A stretch of 64,000 nucleotides of DNA from positions 1 through 64,000 of the forward strand of contig NZ_JBFTER010000011.1 of assembly GCF_047229345.1 (NCBI RefSeq). The letters are read 5' to 3'. This stretch comes from Cellulomonas_A sp047229345 (GTDB lineage Bacteria; Actinomycetota; Actinomycetes; Actinomycetales; Cellulomonadaceae). The position numbers and the translations under genes were made by a program. Each line of letters begins with the position of its first letter. Positions within the stretch are counted from its first letter, which is position 1. Below, one piece after another: positions 8,850 through 17,051 of the stretch. The notes under the pieces were generated by a model, which did no database searches, had not been told where the DNA came from, and saw only the letters and a program-made list of their open reading frames with translations.

Positions 8850-9887
8850 GTGTCCCTTACGCTGCCCCACGTGCGCACGCGACTGATGGACCTGGCCGAG
8901 CAGGCAGGCGTCAGCACAGCCACGGTCTCGCGCGTGCTCAACGGCAAGCAGGGGGTCTCGGCGCAGACCCGCCAGGCGGTGCTCGCCGCGCTCGACGTGC
9001 TCGGCTACGAGCGCCCCGAGAAGCTGCGCACACGCTCGGCCGGCCTCGTGGGGCTCGTCGTGCCGGAGCTGTCCAACCCGGTCTTCCCCGCGTTCGCCCA
9101 GGTCATCGAGTCGATGCTCTCCGAGCGCGGGTACACCCCGCTGCTGTGCACGCAGTCCCCCGGCGGCACGACCGAGGACCAGTACGTCGAGATGCTCCTC
9201 GAGCACGAGGTCGACGGGATCCTGTTCGTCTCGGGCCTGCACGCGGACACCACGGCCAGCAAGGAGCGGTACCACCGCCTGCGCAGCCGCGGCGTGCCGA
9301 TCGTGCTCGTCAACGGCCACGCCGAGGGCGTCGACGCCCCCTCGATCTCCAACGACGACCCGTCGTCGATGGAGCTGTCCGTGCGGCACCTCGTCTCGCT
9401 CGGGCACCGGCGCATCGGGCTCGCGATCGGCCCCGACCGGTTCGTGCCCGCGCAGCGCAAGGTCGTCTCGTTCGCCGAGCAGCTGCGCCGCCAGCTCGGC
9501 GAGGAGGACGCCGCCGCGCACGTCGTCACGACCCTGTTCACGGTCGAGGGCGGCCAGGCCGCCGCCGGCGAGCTCATCGAGTCGGGCCACACCGCGATCA
9601 TCTGCGGGTCCGACCTCATGGCCCTGGGCGCGATCCGGGCCGCCCGCCAGCGCGGCCTCGACGTGCCCACCGACCTGTCCGTCGTCGGCTACGACGACTC
9701 CCCGCTGATCGCGTTCACCGACCCGCCGCTCACGACCGTGCGCCAGCCCGTGCAGGCCATGGGGCACGCGGCGGTCAGCGCGCTGGTCGCCGAGATCAGC
9801 GGCACCAAGGCCCCCCGCAGCGAGCTCCTGTTCCACCCGGAGCTCATCGTGCGGGCATCGACGGGCGCAGCGCCCGCCGTACGCTGA
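8850..9887 (+). CDS. malR: LacI-family regulator of maltodextrin use
   Basis: Transcription regulator of 345 residues. The N-terminal LacI helix-turn-helix is clear (MDLAEQAGVSTATVSRVLNG near residues 12-31). A periplasmic-binding-protein-like sensor domain follows, ending with the usual GYDDSPLIAFTDPPLTTVRQP. I chose the GTG at 8850 because GGAGG sits four bases upstream. It is divergent from malE and precedes the alpha-glucosidase on the same strand, so it most likely represses this locus and is released by a maltodextrin. It may also control the amylase at 13.3 kb, which shares an operator-like octamer. The inducer is inferred from context. Confidence 0.88.
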   Translation: MSLTLPHVRTRLMDLAEQAGVSTATVSRVLNGKQGVSAQTRQAVLAALDVLGYERPEKLRTRSAGLVGLVVPELSNPVFPAFAQVIESMLSERGYTPLLCTQSPGGTTEDQYVEMLLEHEVDGILFVSGLHADTTASKERYHRLRSRGVPIVLVNGHAEGVDAPSISNDDPSSMELSVRHLVSLGHRRIGLAIGPDRFVPAQRKVVSFAEQLRRQLGEEDAAAHVVTTLFTVEGGQAAAGELIESGHTAIICGSDLMALGAIRAARQRGLDVPTDLSVVGYDDSPLIAFTDPPLTTVRQPVQAMGHAAVSALVAEISGTKAPRSELLFHPELIVRASTGAAPAVR

Positions 9888-10011
9888 CCCTCAGCAGCAC
9901 GACCCCGCGCAGCCGGTAGCGACCGGCGTGGGCGCGTCCCCACGGACGCGTCCCCGCGCACCTGCACCGGGCGCAGCAGCCCATCCCCACTCCGAAACGA
10001 GGCACAGCCCT

Positions 10012-11754
10012 GTGACGACCACCGACCCCCGTACCCGCACGCTCGACACGACCCTCGTGCACGCCGAGGGCTCGCCCGCCGAGGAGTGGTGGCGCCACGC
10101 CGTCATCTACCAGGTCTACCCGCGCTCGTTCGCGGACGGCTCCGGCGACGGCATCGGCGACCTGCCCGGCATCACCTCGCGGCTCGAGCACCTCGCGACC
10201 CTCGGGGTCGACGCCGTGTGGCTCTCGCCGTTCTACCGCTCCCCGCAGGCCGACGCGGGCTACGACGTGGCCGACTACCGCGACGTCGACCCGCTGTTCG
10301 GGACGCTCGCCGACTTCGACGTGCTGCTCGAGCGCGCGCACGGGCTGGGCATGCGCGTGATCGTCGACCTCGTGCCGAACCACACGTCGGACGAGCACGT
10401 CTGGTTCCAGGCCGCCCTGGCCGCCGGCCCGGGGAGCGCCGAGCGCGAGCGCTACCTCTTCCGCGAGGGCAAGGGCGCCGACGGCTCCGAGCCGCCGAAC
10501 AACTGGCGGTCGATCTTCGGCGGGCCCGCGTGGACCCGGACGACGGACGCCGACGGCACGCCCGGCCAGTGGTACCTGCACATGTTCGACACCCGTCAGC
10601 CGGACCTGAACTGGGAGCACCCCGAGGTCCGCAGCGAGTTCGAGGACGTCCTGCGGTTCTGGCTCGACCGGGGCGTCGACGGCTTCCGCATCGACGTCGC
10701 GCACGGCATGGTCAAGGCGCCGGGCCTGCCCGACTGGGACGGCGAGGTCACGATGGTCGACGGCGCGAGCCCGGCCGACGACGGCTCGACGGGCGCCGGC
10801 AACCAGGGCCCGATGTTCGACCAGGAGGGCGTCCACGACATCTACCGCGCGTGGCACCGCGTCCTCGCGGAGTACGACGGCGACCGTGCGCTCGTCGCCG
10901 AGGCGTGGGTCGAGCCGCTGACCCGCCTCGCGCGCTACGTCCGCCCCGACGAGATGCACCAGGCGTTCAACTTCTCGTTCCTCACGACCCCGTGGGACGC
11001 CGCCGCGCTCCGCTCGGTGGTCACCGCCTCGCTCGTCGCGAGCGACGGCGTCGGTGCGCCCACGACCTGGGTGCTGTCGAACCACGACGTCGTGCGCCAC
11101 GCGTCGCGCCTCGGCCTGAGCACGCCCGGCGCGCGCCCCAACGGCATCGGCGTCGGCGACGAGCAGCCCGACGAGGAGCTCGGCCTGCGCCGCGCCCGCG
11201 CCGCGTCGCTGCTCATGCTCGGCCTGCCCGGCTCGGCGTACCTGTACCAGGGCGAGGAGCTCGGGCTGCCCGAGCACACGTCGCTCGACGACGACCTGCG
11301 CCAGGACCCGGCCTGGTGGCGCTCGGGCCACACCGAGCGCGGCCGCGACGGCTGCCGCGTGCCGCTCCCCTGGTCCGCGGACGCCCCCGGGCTCGGCTTC
11401 TCGCCGACCGGCGCGACGTGGCTCCCGCAGCCGGAGTCGTGGAGCCGCTTCGCGCTCGACGCGCAGCAGGGCGTCGAGGGCTCGACCTACGAGACCTACC
11501 GGGCCGCGCTGCGCGTGCGCCGCGAGCAGGGCCTCGGCTCGGGCTCGCTCGCGTGGGTCGACGCCCCGGAGGTGCTCGGCGGCGAGGTGCTCGCGTTCCT
11601 CAACCGCGACGTGCTCGTGCTGACCGTCTTCGGCGGCGCGCCGGTCGCGCTGCCCGAGGGCGCCGAGGTGCTGCTCGCGAGCGGTGACGTCACGGCCGAG
11701 GACGGGCGCGTCGTCGTCCCGGCCGACACGACCGTGTGGGCCCGCCTGGCCTGA
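10012..11754 (+). CDS. Alpha-glucosidase, GH13 family
   Basis: Cytoplasmic exo-acting alpha-glucosidase of 580 residues with no signal peptide. It opens with the family signature WWRHAVIYQVYPRSFADGSG. Catalytic motifs are DGFRIDVAHG (nucleophile), LVAEAWVEP (acid/base Glu) and LSNHDVVRH. The GDGIGDLPGI element is typical of oligo-1,6-glucosidases and maltases. The GTG at 10012 keeps the conserved start; a GAGG lies about ten bases upstream. It follows the regulator gene by 124 bases and should release glucose from imported maltodextrins. Alpha-1,4 versus alpha-1,6 preference is not decided here. Confidence 0.92.
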   Translation: MTTTDPRTRTLDTTLVHAEGSPAEEWWRHAVIYQVYPRSFADGSGDGIGDLPGITSRLEHLATLGVDAVWLSPFYRSPQADAGYDVADYRDVDPLFGTLADFDVLLERAHGLGMRVIVDLVPNHTSDEHVWFQAALAAGPGSAERERYLFREGKGADGSEPPNNWRSIFGGPAWTRTTDADGTPGQWYLHMFDTRQPDLNWEHPEVRSEFEDVLRFWLDRGVDGFRIDVAHGMVKAPGLPDWDGEVTMVDGASPADDGSTGAGNQGPMFDQEGVHDIYRAWHRVLAEYDGDRALVAEAWVEPLTRLARYVRPDEMHQAFNFSFLTTPWDAAALRSVVTASLVASDGVGAPTTWVLSNHDVVRHASRLGLSTPGARPNGIGVGDEQPDEELGLRRARAASLLMLGLPGSAYLYQGEELGLPEHTSLDDDLRQDPAWWRSGHTERGRDGCRVPLPWSADAPGLGFSPTGATWLPQPESWSRFALDAQQGVEGSTYETYRAALRVRREQGLGSGSLAWVDAPEVLGGEVLAFLNRDVLVLTVFGGAPVALPEGAEVLLASGDVTAEDGRVVVPADTTVWARLA

Positions 11755-11774
11755 CGGCTCCTGCGCGACGACGG

Positions 11775-11805
11775 CGCCGGCCCCGGGGAGATCCCGGGGC
11801 CGGCG
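11775..11805. terminator. Bidirectional terminator hairpin
   Basis: Arms 11775-11787 and 11793-11805 form a perfect 13-bp GC stem with loop GAGAT. It lies between the convergent ends of the alpha-glucosidase and amylase genes and can serve both. Confidence 0.75.
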
Positions 11806-11812
11806 CGTCCGT

Positions 11813-13327
11813 TCAGGCCTCCGCGCGCGCCCCGACGTGCAGCGCCACCGCGCTCCCGGCGGGCACGCGCGCGGCGACCTCGCCGTCGTCGACGCGCACC
11901 GGGTCGCCCGTGCACCGCGGACCGTCCGTGCCGGCCGCCGCCGTCGGCCCTGCGAGCACGTCGCAGTACTCCCCGTCCCGCAGCGTCGTCGGCACGCGCG
12001 CCTCGAGCGGCGCGTCGCCCCCGTTGACGACCACGGTCCCCCGCTCGCCGCGGCTGAGGGCGATCGCGTCGCCGTCCTCCCACCGCGCCCCGACGGGGTC
12101 GTCGCCCACCGCGGAGCGCCAGCCGACCATGCCCTCGACGGTGCGCCACCGGTGCTGGCAGACCCACTCGCCGTCGGCGTACGCCCGGTCGGCGCCCGCG
12201 TCGTCGGGGCACGCGGCGTCGAGCACCGCACCGTCGCCGTCCTGCTCGGGCCCGGCGTCGCGGTCGCTGAACGCGTAGCCCGAGTACACGACCGGGCGGC
12301 CGTAGCCCGTCGCGAGCATGAGGACGTTCGCGAGCACGTACGAGGTGCCGTCCGCGTACCCGAGCGTGCTGCCGCCCCGCTCGGTGTCGTGGTTCTCGAC
12401 GAAGATCCACGCCTTCTCGGACGGCAGGTACGACGACCCCGTGCCGAGCTCGGTGACCAGGCGCAGCGACCCGCCGCGGATCATGCCGGTCGCCTCGCGG
12501 CCCCAGGCGAACTCGAAGACGTCCCCGAACCCGGCGTACTGCTCGGGCACGACGGGCTCGCCGCCGCCGCGGATGACCTCGGAGACGATGCGGGTGCCCT
12601 CCGGCAGCCGCTCGACCAGCGCGGCGACGTCCTCGGCGGGCATGTGCTTCGCGGCGTCGATGCGGAAGCCGTCGACGCCGAGGCTCAGCACGTCCTGCAG
12701 GTAGGCGACGAGCCGGTCCTGCACCGCGACGCGCCCGGTCGCGAGGTCCGCGAGGTTCACGAGCTCGCAGTGCTGGACCTCGTAGGCGTCGCGGTAGTCG
12801 GCGATGTCGTCGGCAGGCGGGACGCCGCAGTGGTGGAAGTCCCCCGCCGCGTCGGACCAGACGCCCGGGTGGTCGTAGTGGGAGTACGGCGACCCCGCCC
12901 AGCCGGTACCGGGCTCGTCCTGCCCCGTCATGTGGTTGACGACCGCGTCCACCACGACGTCGACGCCCGCCTCGTGGCACGTCTCGACCATCGCGGCGAG
13001 CTCCGCACGGGTGCCGAGCCGCGACTCGAGCAGGTAGGACACGGGCTGGTACGCGGTCCACCAGGCGTCGCCGCGGACGTGCTCCTGCGGTGGCGACGTG
13101 AGCACCCAGCCGTACCCGGCCGGGCCGAGGCGCTCGGTGCACTCGCGCGCGATCGCGTCCCAGGTCCACTGGAAGAGCTGCACGCCGACGTCGCGCGCGC
13201 CGGCGGGCTCGGGAGCGCCGTCCTCGGGGGACGTGCACGCGCCGAGCCCGGCGGCGAGCCCCAGGGCGAGGAGTGCGGCGGCCGCGCGGCGGCGCAGCCC
13301 TCGGGTGGGTCGTGTGCTGCTCTGCAC
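11813..13327 (-). CDS. Secreted lipoprotein alpha-amylase, GH13
   Basis: Extracellular, membrane-anchored starch hydrolase of 504 residues. The signal peptide ends in the lipobox LGAC (cysteine near residue 30). Catalytic motifs are VDAVVNHM, DGFRIDAAKHM (nucleophile Asp), IVSEVI (acid/base Glu) and FVENHDTERGG. The pattern matches the Streptomyces/animal-type amylases. The C-terminus is a short beta domain; no starch-binding module is seen, unusual for a secreted amylase but consistent with retention at the cell surface. The ATG at 13327 follows an AGGAG. It completes the locus by supplying maltodextrins to MalEFG. Confidence 0.92.
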   Translation of the reverse strand: MQSSTRPTRGLRRRAAAALLALGLAAGLGACTSPEDGAPEPAGARDVGVQLFQWTWDAIARECTERLGPAGYGWVLTSPPQEHVRGDAWWTAYQPVSYLLESRLGTRAELAAMVETCHEAGVDVVVDAVVNHMTGQDEPGTGWAGSPYSHYDHPGVWSDAAGDFHHCGVPPADDIADYRDAYEVQHCELVNLADLATGRVAVQDRLVAYLQDVLSLGVDGFRIDAAKHMPAEDVAALVERLPEGTRIVSEVIRGGGEPVVPEQYAGFGDVFEFAWGREATGMIRGGSLRLVTELGTGSSYLPSEKAWIFVENHDTERGGSTLGYADGTSYVLANVLMLATGYGRPVVYSGYAFSDRDAGPEQDGDGAVLDAACPDDAGADRAYADGEWVCQHRWRTVEGMVGWRSAVGDDPVGARWEDGDAIALSRGERGTVVVNGGDAPLEARVPTTLRDGEYCDVLAGPTAAAGTDGPRCTGDPVRVDDGEVAARVPAGSAVALHVGARAEA

Positions 13328-13352
13328 GGGGCTCCTGCCGTCGTCGGGACGG

Positions 13353-13377
13353 CTGCAAGCGTACAGAAACTTGCAAC
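13353..13377 (-). promoter_or_regulatory. Candidate MalR-type operator upstream of the amylase
   Basis: The plus strand carries GCAAG (13355-13359) and CTTGC (13370-13374), an inverted pair ten bases apart; the right half extends to CTTGCAAC, identical to 8741-8748 at malE. A TACGCT -10-like hexamer on the minus strand lies between the two halves. Confidence 0.4.
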
Positions 13378-13416
13378 GCCGACGACGGTCCCGCGCGGCT
13401 CGGGAGCCGGCGCGGT

Positions 13417-13520
13417 CAGCCGTTCGAGTCAGCCGCCCGGATCGGCCGCCCGGCTCGGTCGTTCGAGTCAGCCGCCCGGCTCAGTCGCTCGCGTCCGCCG
13501 CTCGGGTCACCCGCCCGAGA
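13417..13520. repeat. 13-bp tandem repeat array at the dusB stop codon
   Basis: Eight degenerate 13-bp units of the type CAGCCGCCCGGCT run head to tail. The last unit carries the final dusB codons, and the dusB stop lies at the unit 7/8 boundary. There are no unique spacers, so this is a minisatellite and not a CRISPR array. Confidence 0.8.
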
Positions 13521-14736
13521 CGCTCAGCTCGGCCTCGTGCAGCGCGCGCCGGAAGTCGTCGCTCAGCTCGCGCGACGCGAGCCAGCCCTCCGGCAGCGTC
13601 GGGCGCTTGGGCGAGCCCGCGCGCCCCCGCTGCCCCTCCGCCGCCTCACCGGGGTACGGCTGGTCGAGGTCGAGCGCCCCGAGCCGCTCGTCGAGCTCCG
13701 CGAGCGTCGACACCAGCCCGAGCTTCGCGCGGAGCTCGCCGCCCACCACGTACCCCTTGAGGTACCAGGCCATGTGCTTGCGCATCTCGCGCAGCGCCTT
13801 CGACTCGTCCCCGAAGTGCTCGATCATGAGCTCCGCGTGCCGGCGCACCACGGCGGCGACCTCGCCGAGCCCCGGCCGGCGACGCTCGTCCGACCCGGCG
13901 AACGCCGCCGCGAGGTCGGCGAACAGCCAGGGCCGTCCCTGGCAGCCCCGCCCGACGACGACGCCGTCGCACCCGGTCTGCGCGACCATGGCGAGCGCGT
14001 CCTCGGCCGACCAGATGTCGCCGTTGCCGAGCACCGGGATGTCCGTCACCGCCTCCTTGAGCCGCGCGATCGACTCCCAGTCGGCCGTGCCCGAGTAGTA
14101 GTCGGCCGCCGTCCGGGCGTGCAGCGCGACCGCCGCGACGCCGACCTCCTGCGCGACGAGACCCGCCTCGAGGTACGTCAGGTGGTCGTCGTCGATGCCC
14201 TTGCGCATCTTGACGGTCACGGGCACGCCGTACGGGCTCGCGGCGTCGACCGCGGCGCTGATGATCGAGCGGAACAGGTCCCGCTTCCAGGGCAGCACCG
14301 CTCCCCCGCCGCGCCGCGTGACCTTGGGCACCGGGCAGCCGAAGTTGAGGTCGACGTGGTCCGCGCGGTCCTCGGAGGCGATGAGGCGCACCGCCGCACC
14401 GACGGTCGCGGGGTCGACGCCGTAGACCTGCACCGAGCGCGGCTTCTCGTCGGGCTCGTGGGAGATGATCCGCATCGACTCCTCGCCCCGCTCGACGAGC
14501 GCGCGCGACGTGACCATCTCGGCGACGTAGAGCCCGGCGCCCGACTCCCGGCACAGCCGCCGGAAGGCCGCGTTCGTCACGCCCGCCATCGGCGCGAGCA
14601 CGACGGGCGTGTCGATGGTGAGGGGCCCGATGCGCAGCGGCGGGAGCACGCGCGTGCCGGTTCCGGGCGCAGCGTCCGCCGAGGCGCCGCTCGGCGTCGG
14701 GGCGGGCACGGCGGGGGTCACGGTCGCAGGCGTCAC
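13507..14736 (-). CDS. dusB: tRNA-dihydrouridine synthase DusB
   Basis: FMN enzyme that reduces uridine to dihydrouridine in tRNA. The 409-residue frame shows VLAPMAGVTNAAFRRLC, the DLNFGCPVPKVTRRGGGA signature near residue 135 with the catalytic cysteine, VTVKMRKG, and the FMN-phosphate segments GNGDIWSAEDA and GVVVGRGCQGRPW. I took the GTG at 14736 as start because the conserved core begins about 40 residues later; upstream extension would run antisense through the sigma-factor gene. The stop sits at the edge of a 13-bp repeat array. Confidence 0.93.
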   Translation of the reverse strand: MTPATVTPAVPAPTPSGASADAAPGTGTRVLPPLRIGPLTIDTPVVLAPMAGVTNAAFRRLCRESGAGLYVAEMVTSRALVERGEESMRIISHEPDEKPRSVQVYGVDPATVGAAVRLIASEDRADHVDLNFGCPVPKVTRRGGGAVLPWKRDLFRSIISAAVDAASPYGVPVTVKMRKGIDDDHLTYLEAGLVAQEVGVAAVALHARTAADYYSGTADWESIARLKEAVTDIPVLGNGDIWSAEDALAMVAQTGCDGVVVGRGCQGRPWLFADLAAAFAGSDERRRPGLGEVAAVVRRHAELMIEHFGDESKALREMRKHMAWYLKGYVVGGELRAKLGLVSTLAELDERLGALDLDQPYPGEAAEGQRGRAGSPKRPTLPEGWLASRELSDDFRRALHEAELSVSGG

Positions 14737-14800
14737 CCGTCGATTGTCCCCCACGCGGCGCGCGCCCCCCTCTCGCGAAGCACCCGGGTGACGTCCGGAC

Positions 14801-14826
14801 TCAACCTTCGGGGCGGGTCGTGCGTC
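14801..14826 (+). promoter_or_regulatory. Candidate autoregulated ECF promoter (AACC-16-CGTC type)
   Basis: TCAACC (14801-14806) and CGTC (14823-14826) are separated by 16 bases, the layout of many ECF sigma target promoters. The GTG of the sigma gene starts nine bases after CGTC, so the transcript would be leaderless. Confidence 0.45.
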
Positions 14827-14835
14827 TTCTACGGT

Positions 14836-15519
14836 GTGACCACCATGACGAGCGGCACCCTCGCCTTCCCCGGTGACCCCCCGGACCTGCCCTCCGAGGA
14901 GGTCGTCCTCGTCGAGCGCGTCGCGCGCCGCGGTGCCGCGCAGCGCGCGCAGACCCGCGAGGTCGACGCCGCGAGCCGCGACGCGGAGTTCGCCGCGTTC
15001 ATGTCCGAGCACGGGGACGACCTGCTGCGCACCGCGTGGCTGCTGTGCGGCGACGCGCACCGCGCGGAGGAGCTGACCCAGCAGGCGCTCGTGCGCACCT
15101 ACGCCGCGTGGTCCCGCGTCCGCACCGGCGACCCGCTCGCCTACACCCGCCGCGTGCTCGCGAACCTCCGGGTCGACTCGTGGCGGCGCCGGCGCCGCGA
15201 GGTGCTGACCGCGCCCGAGGACCTGCCCGACGGCGCCGCAGCACGTACCGGCCCGACCCCCGCGGCGGGCCGCGACCACCAGGTCGCCGCCGCCGACCGC
15301 GACCTGCTCGTGCGCGCCCTGGCGACCCTGTCCCCGCGCCAGCGCCGCATCGTCGTCCTGCGCCACCTCGTCGGGATGCCGGAGGCCGAGGTGGCCGCCG
15401 ACCTCGGTGTGAGCGTCGGCACCGTGAAGTCCACGGCGTCCCGCGCGCTCGCGTCCCTGCGCGGCGTGCTCGCGGCCGACCCCTCCGCCCCCACCGCCCG
15501 CGCGAGGAGCCCCCGATGA
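14836..15519 (+). CDS. ECF (SigE-family) RNA polymerase sigma factor
   Basis: Extracytoplasmic-function sigma factor of 227 residues. Region 2 is AFMSEHGDDLLRTAWLLCGD followed by HRAEELTQQALVRTYAAW. Region 4 is LATLSPRQRRIVVLRHLVGM with the helix-turn-helix EAEVAADLGVSVGTVKSTAS. The N-terminus is extended by about 55 residues, so a shorter start at the ATG at 14845 or near 15001 is possible; I kept the GTG at 14836 because of the promoter spacing. Its stop overlaps the next start (ATGA), which couples it to the membrane protein downstream. Confidence 0.9.
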   Translation: MTTMTSGTLAFPGDPPDLPSEEVVLVERVARRGAAQRAQTREVDAASRDAEFAAFMSEHGDDLLRTAWLLCGDAHRAEELTQQALVRTYAAWSRVRTGDPLAYTRRVLANLRVDSWRRRRREVLTAPEDLPDGAAARTGPTPAAGRDHQVAAADRDLLVRALATLSPRQRRIVVLRHLVGMPEAEVAADLGVSVGTVKSTASRALASLRGVLAADPSAPTARARSPR

Positions 15520-16988
15520 CCCGCACCCCGCCCCCGACCCGGCTCCTCGACCCCCGCGAGGACGAGGTCGTGGCCCGCCTGCACCGCTACGCGACCTCCG
15601 GCGCACCGCCCATGCAGCTCGCGACGGACGACGTGATCCGCGCGGCGCACCGCCGCACGACCGCGCGGCGCATCCGTGGTGCCGCGGTCAGCACGTTCAC
15701 CGTGGTCGCCCTCGCGCTCGGCGGCACGTACGTCGCCGGTCTCGAGCAGACGGCCGACGACACCCCCGCGCTCGCGGGCGACGTGCGCGTCGTGACCGTC
15801 GCCGAGGGGGTCACGGCCGCGTCCTTCCCGGCCCGCGTGCGCGGCGAGGCCGACGCCGTCGACCTCGGCCTCGGCTTCCCCGACGTGCCCGTCGGCGCCC
15901 CGATCACGCTGAGCGAGGACGCCGGGACGCTGTTCGTCGGCCTCCCGCTCGACGCCGGGGCGAACCTGGCCGGCGCGAGCGTGCACACCGTGCGCCTCGA
16001 CCCGTGGACGGACGAGGACGCCGCGACCGGCACGACGTTCCGGACCGTCGCGAGCACCGACGGCCGCGAGATGCTCGTCGTCGGGACCGTGCCGCAGTGG
16101 GTCGAGGACCCGGTCGTCGAGCTCGTGGGCGAGGAGCAGCCCGGGTTCGTGCCCGTGGCCGGCGGCACCGCGGTCGACCGGGTCGAGGTCCCGACGTTCG
16201 ACGCGCCGGGCGACGGCACCGGCCGGGTGTACGCCGTGCGGCTCTCGGCGGAATCCGCCGCGTCGCAGGGGTGGCTGCGCATCGACGACCTCCGCCTGGT
16301 GCCCGTCGTGACGGGTGCGGGCGGCGCCGAGGTGCTCGGCGGCGAGTGCCGCGGTGCGGAGCCGCAGTGCGTGCTCGACACCGTCCAGGGGCTCCTCGAG
16401 GACGTCGACGCCGCGGCCGTCGAGGTCGGGACCGGGATCGTCGCGACCTCGCGGCTCGGGATCGACCTCGTCCGCGACGAGCGCACGGCCGGGCTGCCGG
16501 CGCTCGACCTCGGCCTCGACCTGCCCGACCCGGCTGCGCCCGGCCGGCTCGCCGTCGTGCAGGACCCGGACGCGCCGCCCCCGGCCTCGACGAACGTCCC
16601 CGCGACGATCGGGGTCGACGGCGCGGGCCCGCTGCCCGAGTCCGCCTGGCGGACCGCGCTCGGCGGCTCGCGCGAGAACGCGCTCGTCGACGTCGTCAGC
16701 ACCGAGACGGCGTACGCGGCCCAGGGCGACGCGTGGGTGCTGACCGGGACCGTGCCGGGGTCCGTGGCTCCGGACGCGCTCGCCCGGATCGAGCTCGCCG
16801 AGCCCGTCGTGCGCGCGGACGGAACCCGCGGGACCACGATCGAGGTGCCGACGTTCGACCCGATGTCCGGGGACGGCCGGCGTGCGTACGTCGTCGTCGT
16901 CGGGCCGGCGGCCGGCCTGCCCGACCCGTCGAGCGGCCGGTCCCCGCTCGCGCCGGCGCCGACCACGTTCGTCGAGCGCGCGCGCTGA
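15516..16988 (+). CDS. Membrane protein translationally coupled to the ECF sigma factor, possible anti-sigma
   Basis: A 490-residue protein with a cytoplasmic N-terminus of about 50 residues, one membrane segment (about 52-72) and a large extracytoplasmic C-terminus. No family was recognised. Its start overlaps the sigma stop and follows GAGGAG. The topology and coupling suggest an anti-sigma or signal-sensing partner, but no zinc-binding HxxxCxxC anti-sigma motif is present. Two parts of the outer region look duplicated: DLGLGFPDVP/DLGLDLPDPA, VGTVPQWVEDP/TGTVPGSVAPD and VEVPTFDAPGDG/IEVPTFDPMSGDG recur in the same order. Confidence 0.75.
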   Translation: MTRTPPPTRLLDPREDEVVARLHRYATSGAPPMQLATDDVIRAAHRRTTARRIRGAAVSTFTVVALALGGTYVAGLEQTADDTPALAGDVRVVTVAEGVTAASFPARVRGEADAVDLGLGFPDVPVGAPITLSEDAGTLFVGLPLDAGANLAGASVHTVRLDPWTDEDAATGTTFRTVASTDGREMLVVGTVPQWVEDPVVELVGEEQPGFVPVAGGTAVDRVEVPTFDAPGDGTGRVYAVRLSAESAASQGWLRIDDLRLVPVVTGAGGAEVLGGECRGAEPQCVLDTVQGLLEDVDAAAVEVGTGIVATSRLGIDLVRDERTAGLPALDLGLDLPDPAAPGRLAVVQDPDAPPPASTNVPATIGVDGAGPLPESAWRTALGGSRENALVDVVSTETAYAAQGDAWVLTGTVPGSVAPDALARIELAEPVVRADGTRGTTIEVPTFDPMSGDGRRAYVVVVGPAAGLPDPSSGRSPLAPAPTTFVERAR

Positions 16989-17051
16989 CGTCACCCGGCG
17001 CTCCCCGCGCGGGACCGGGCGTCGTCGGGCACGGTGCTGCACAATCGCACC

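Noticed and set aside
13417..13520. CRISPR array
   Set aside because: Units are only 13 bp and contiguous, with no spacers and no cas genes. The same applies to the other tandem arrays.
14737..15606. Long N-terminal extension of DusB
   Set aside because: It would be antisense to the ECF sigma factor, and the conserved DusB core begins well after the GTG at 14736.
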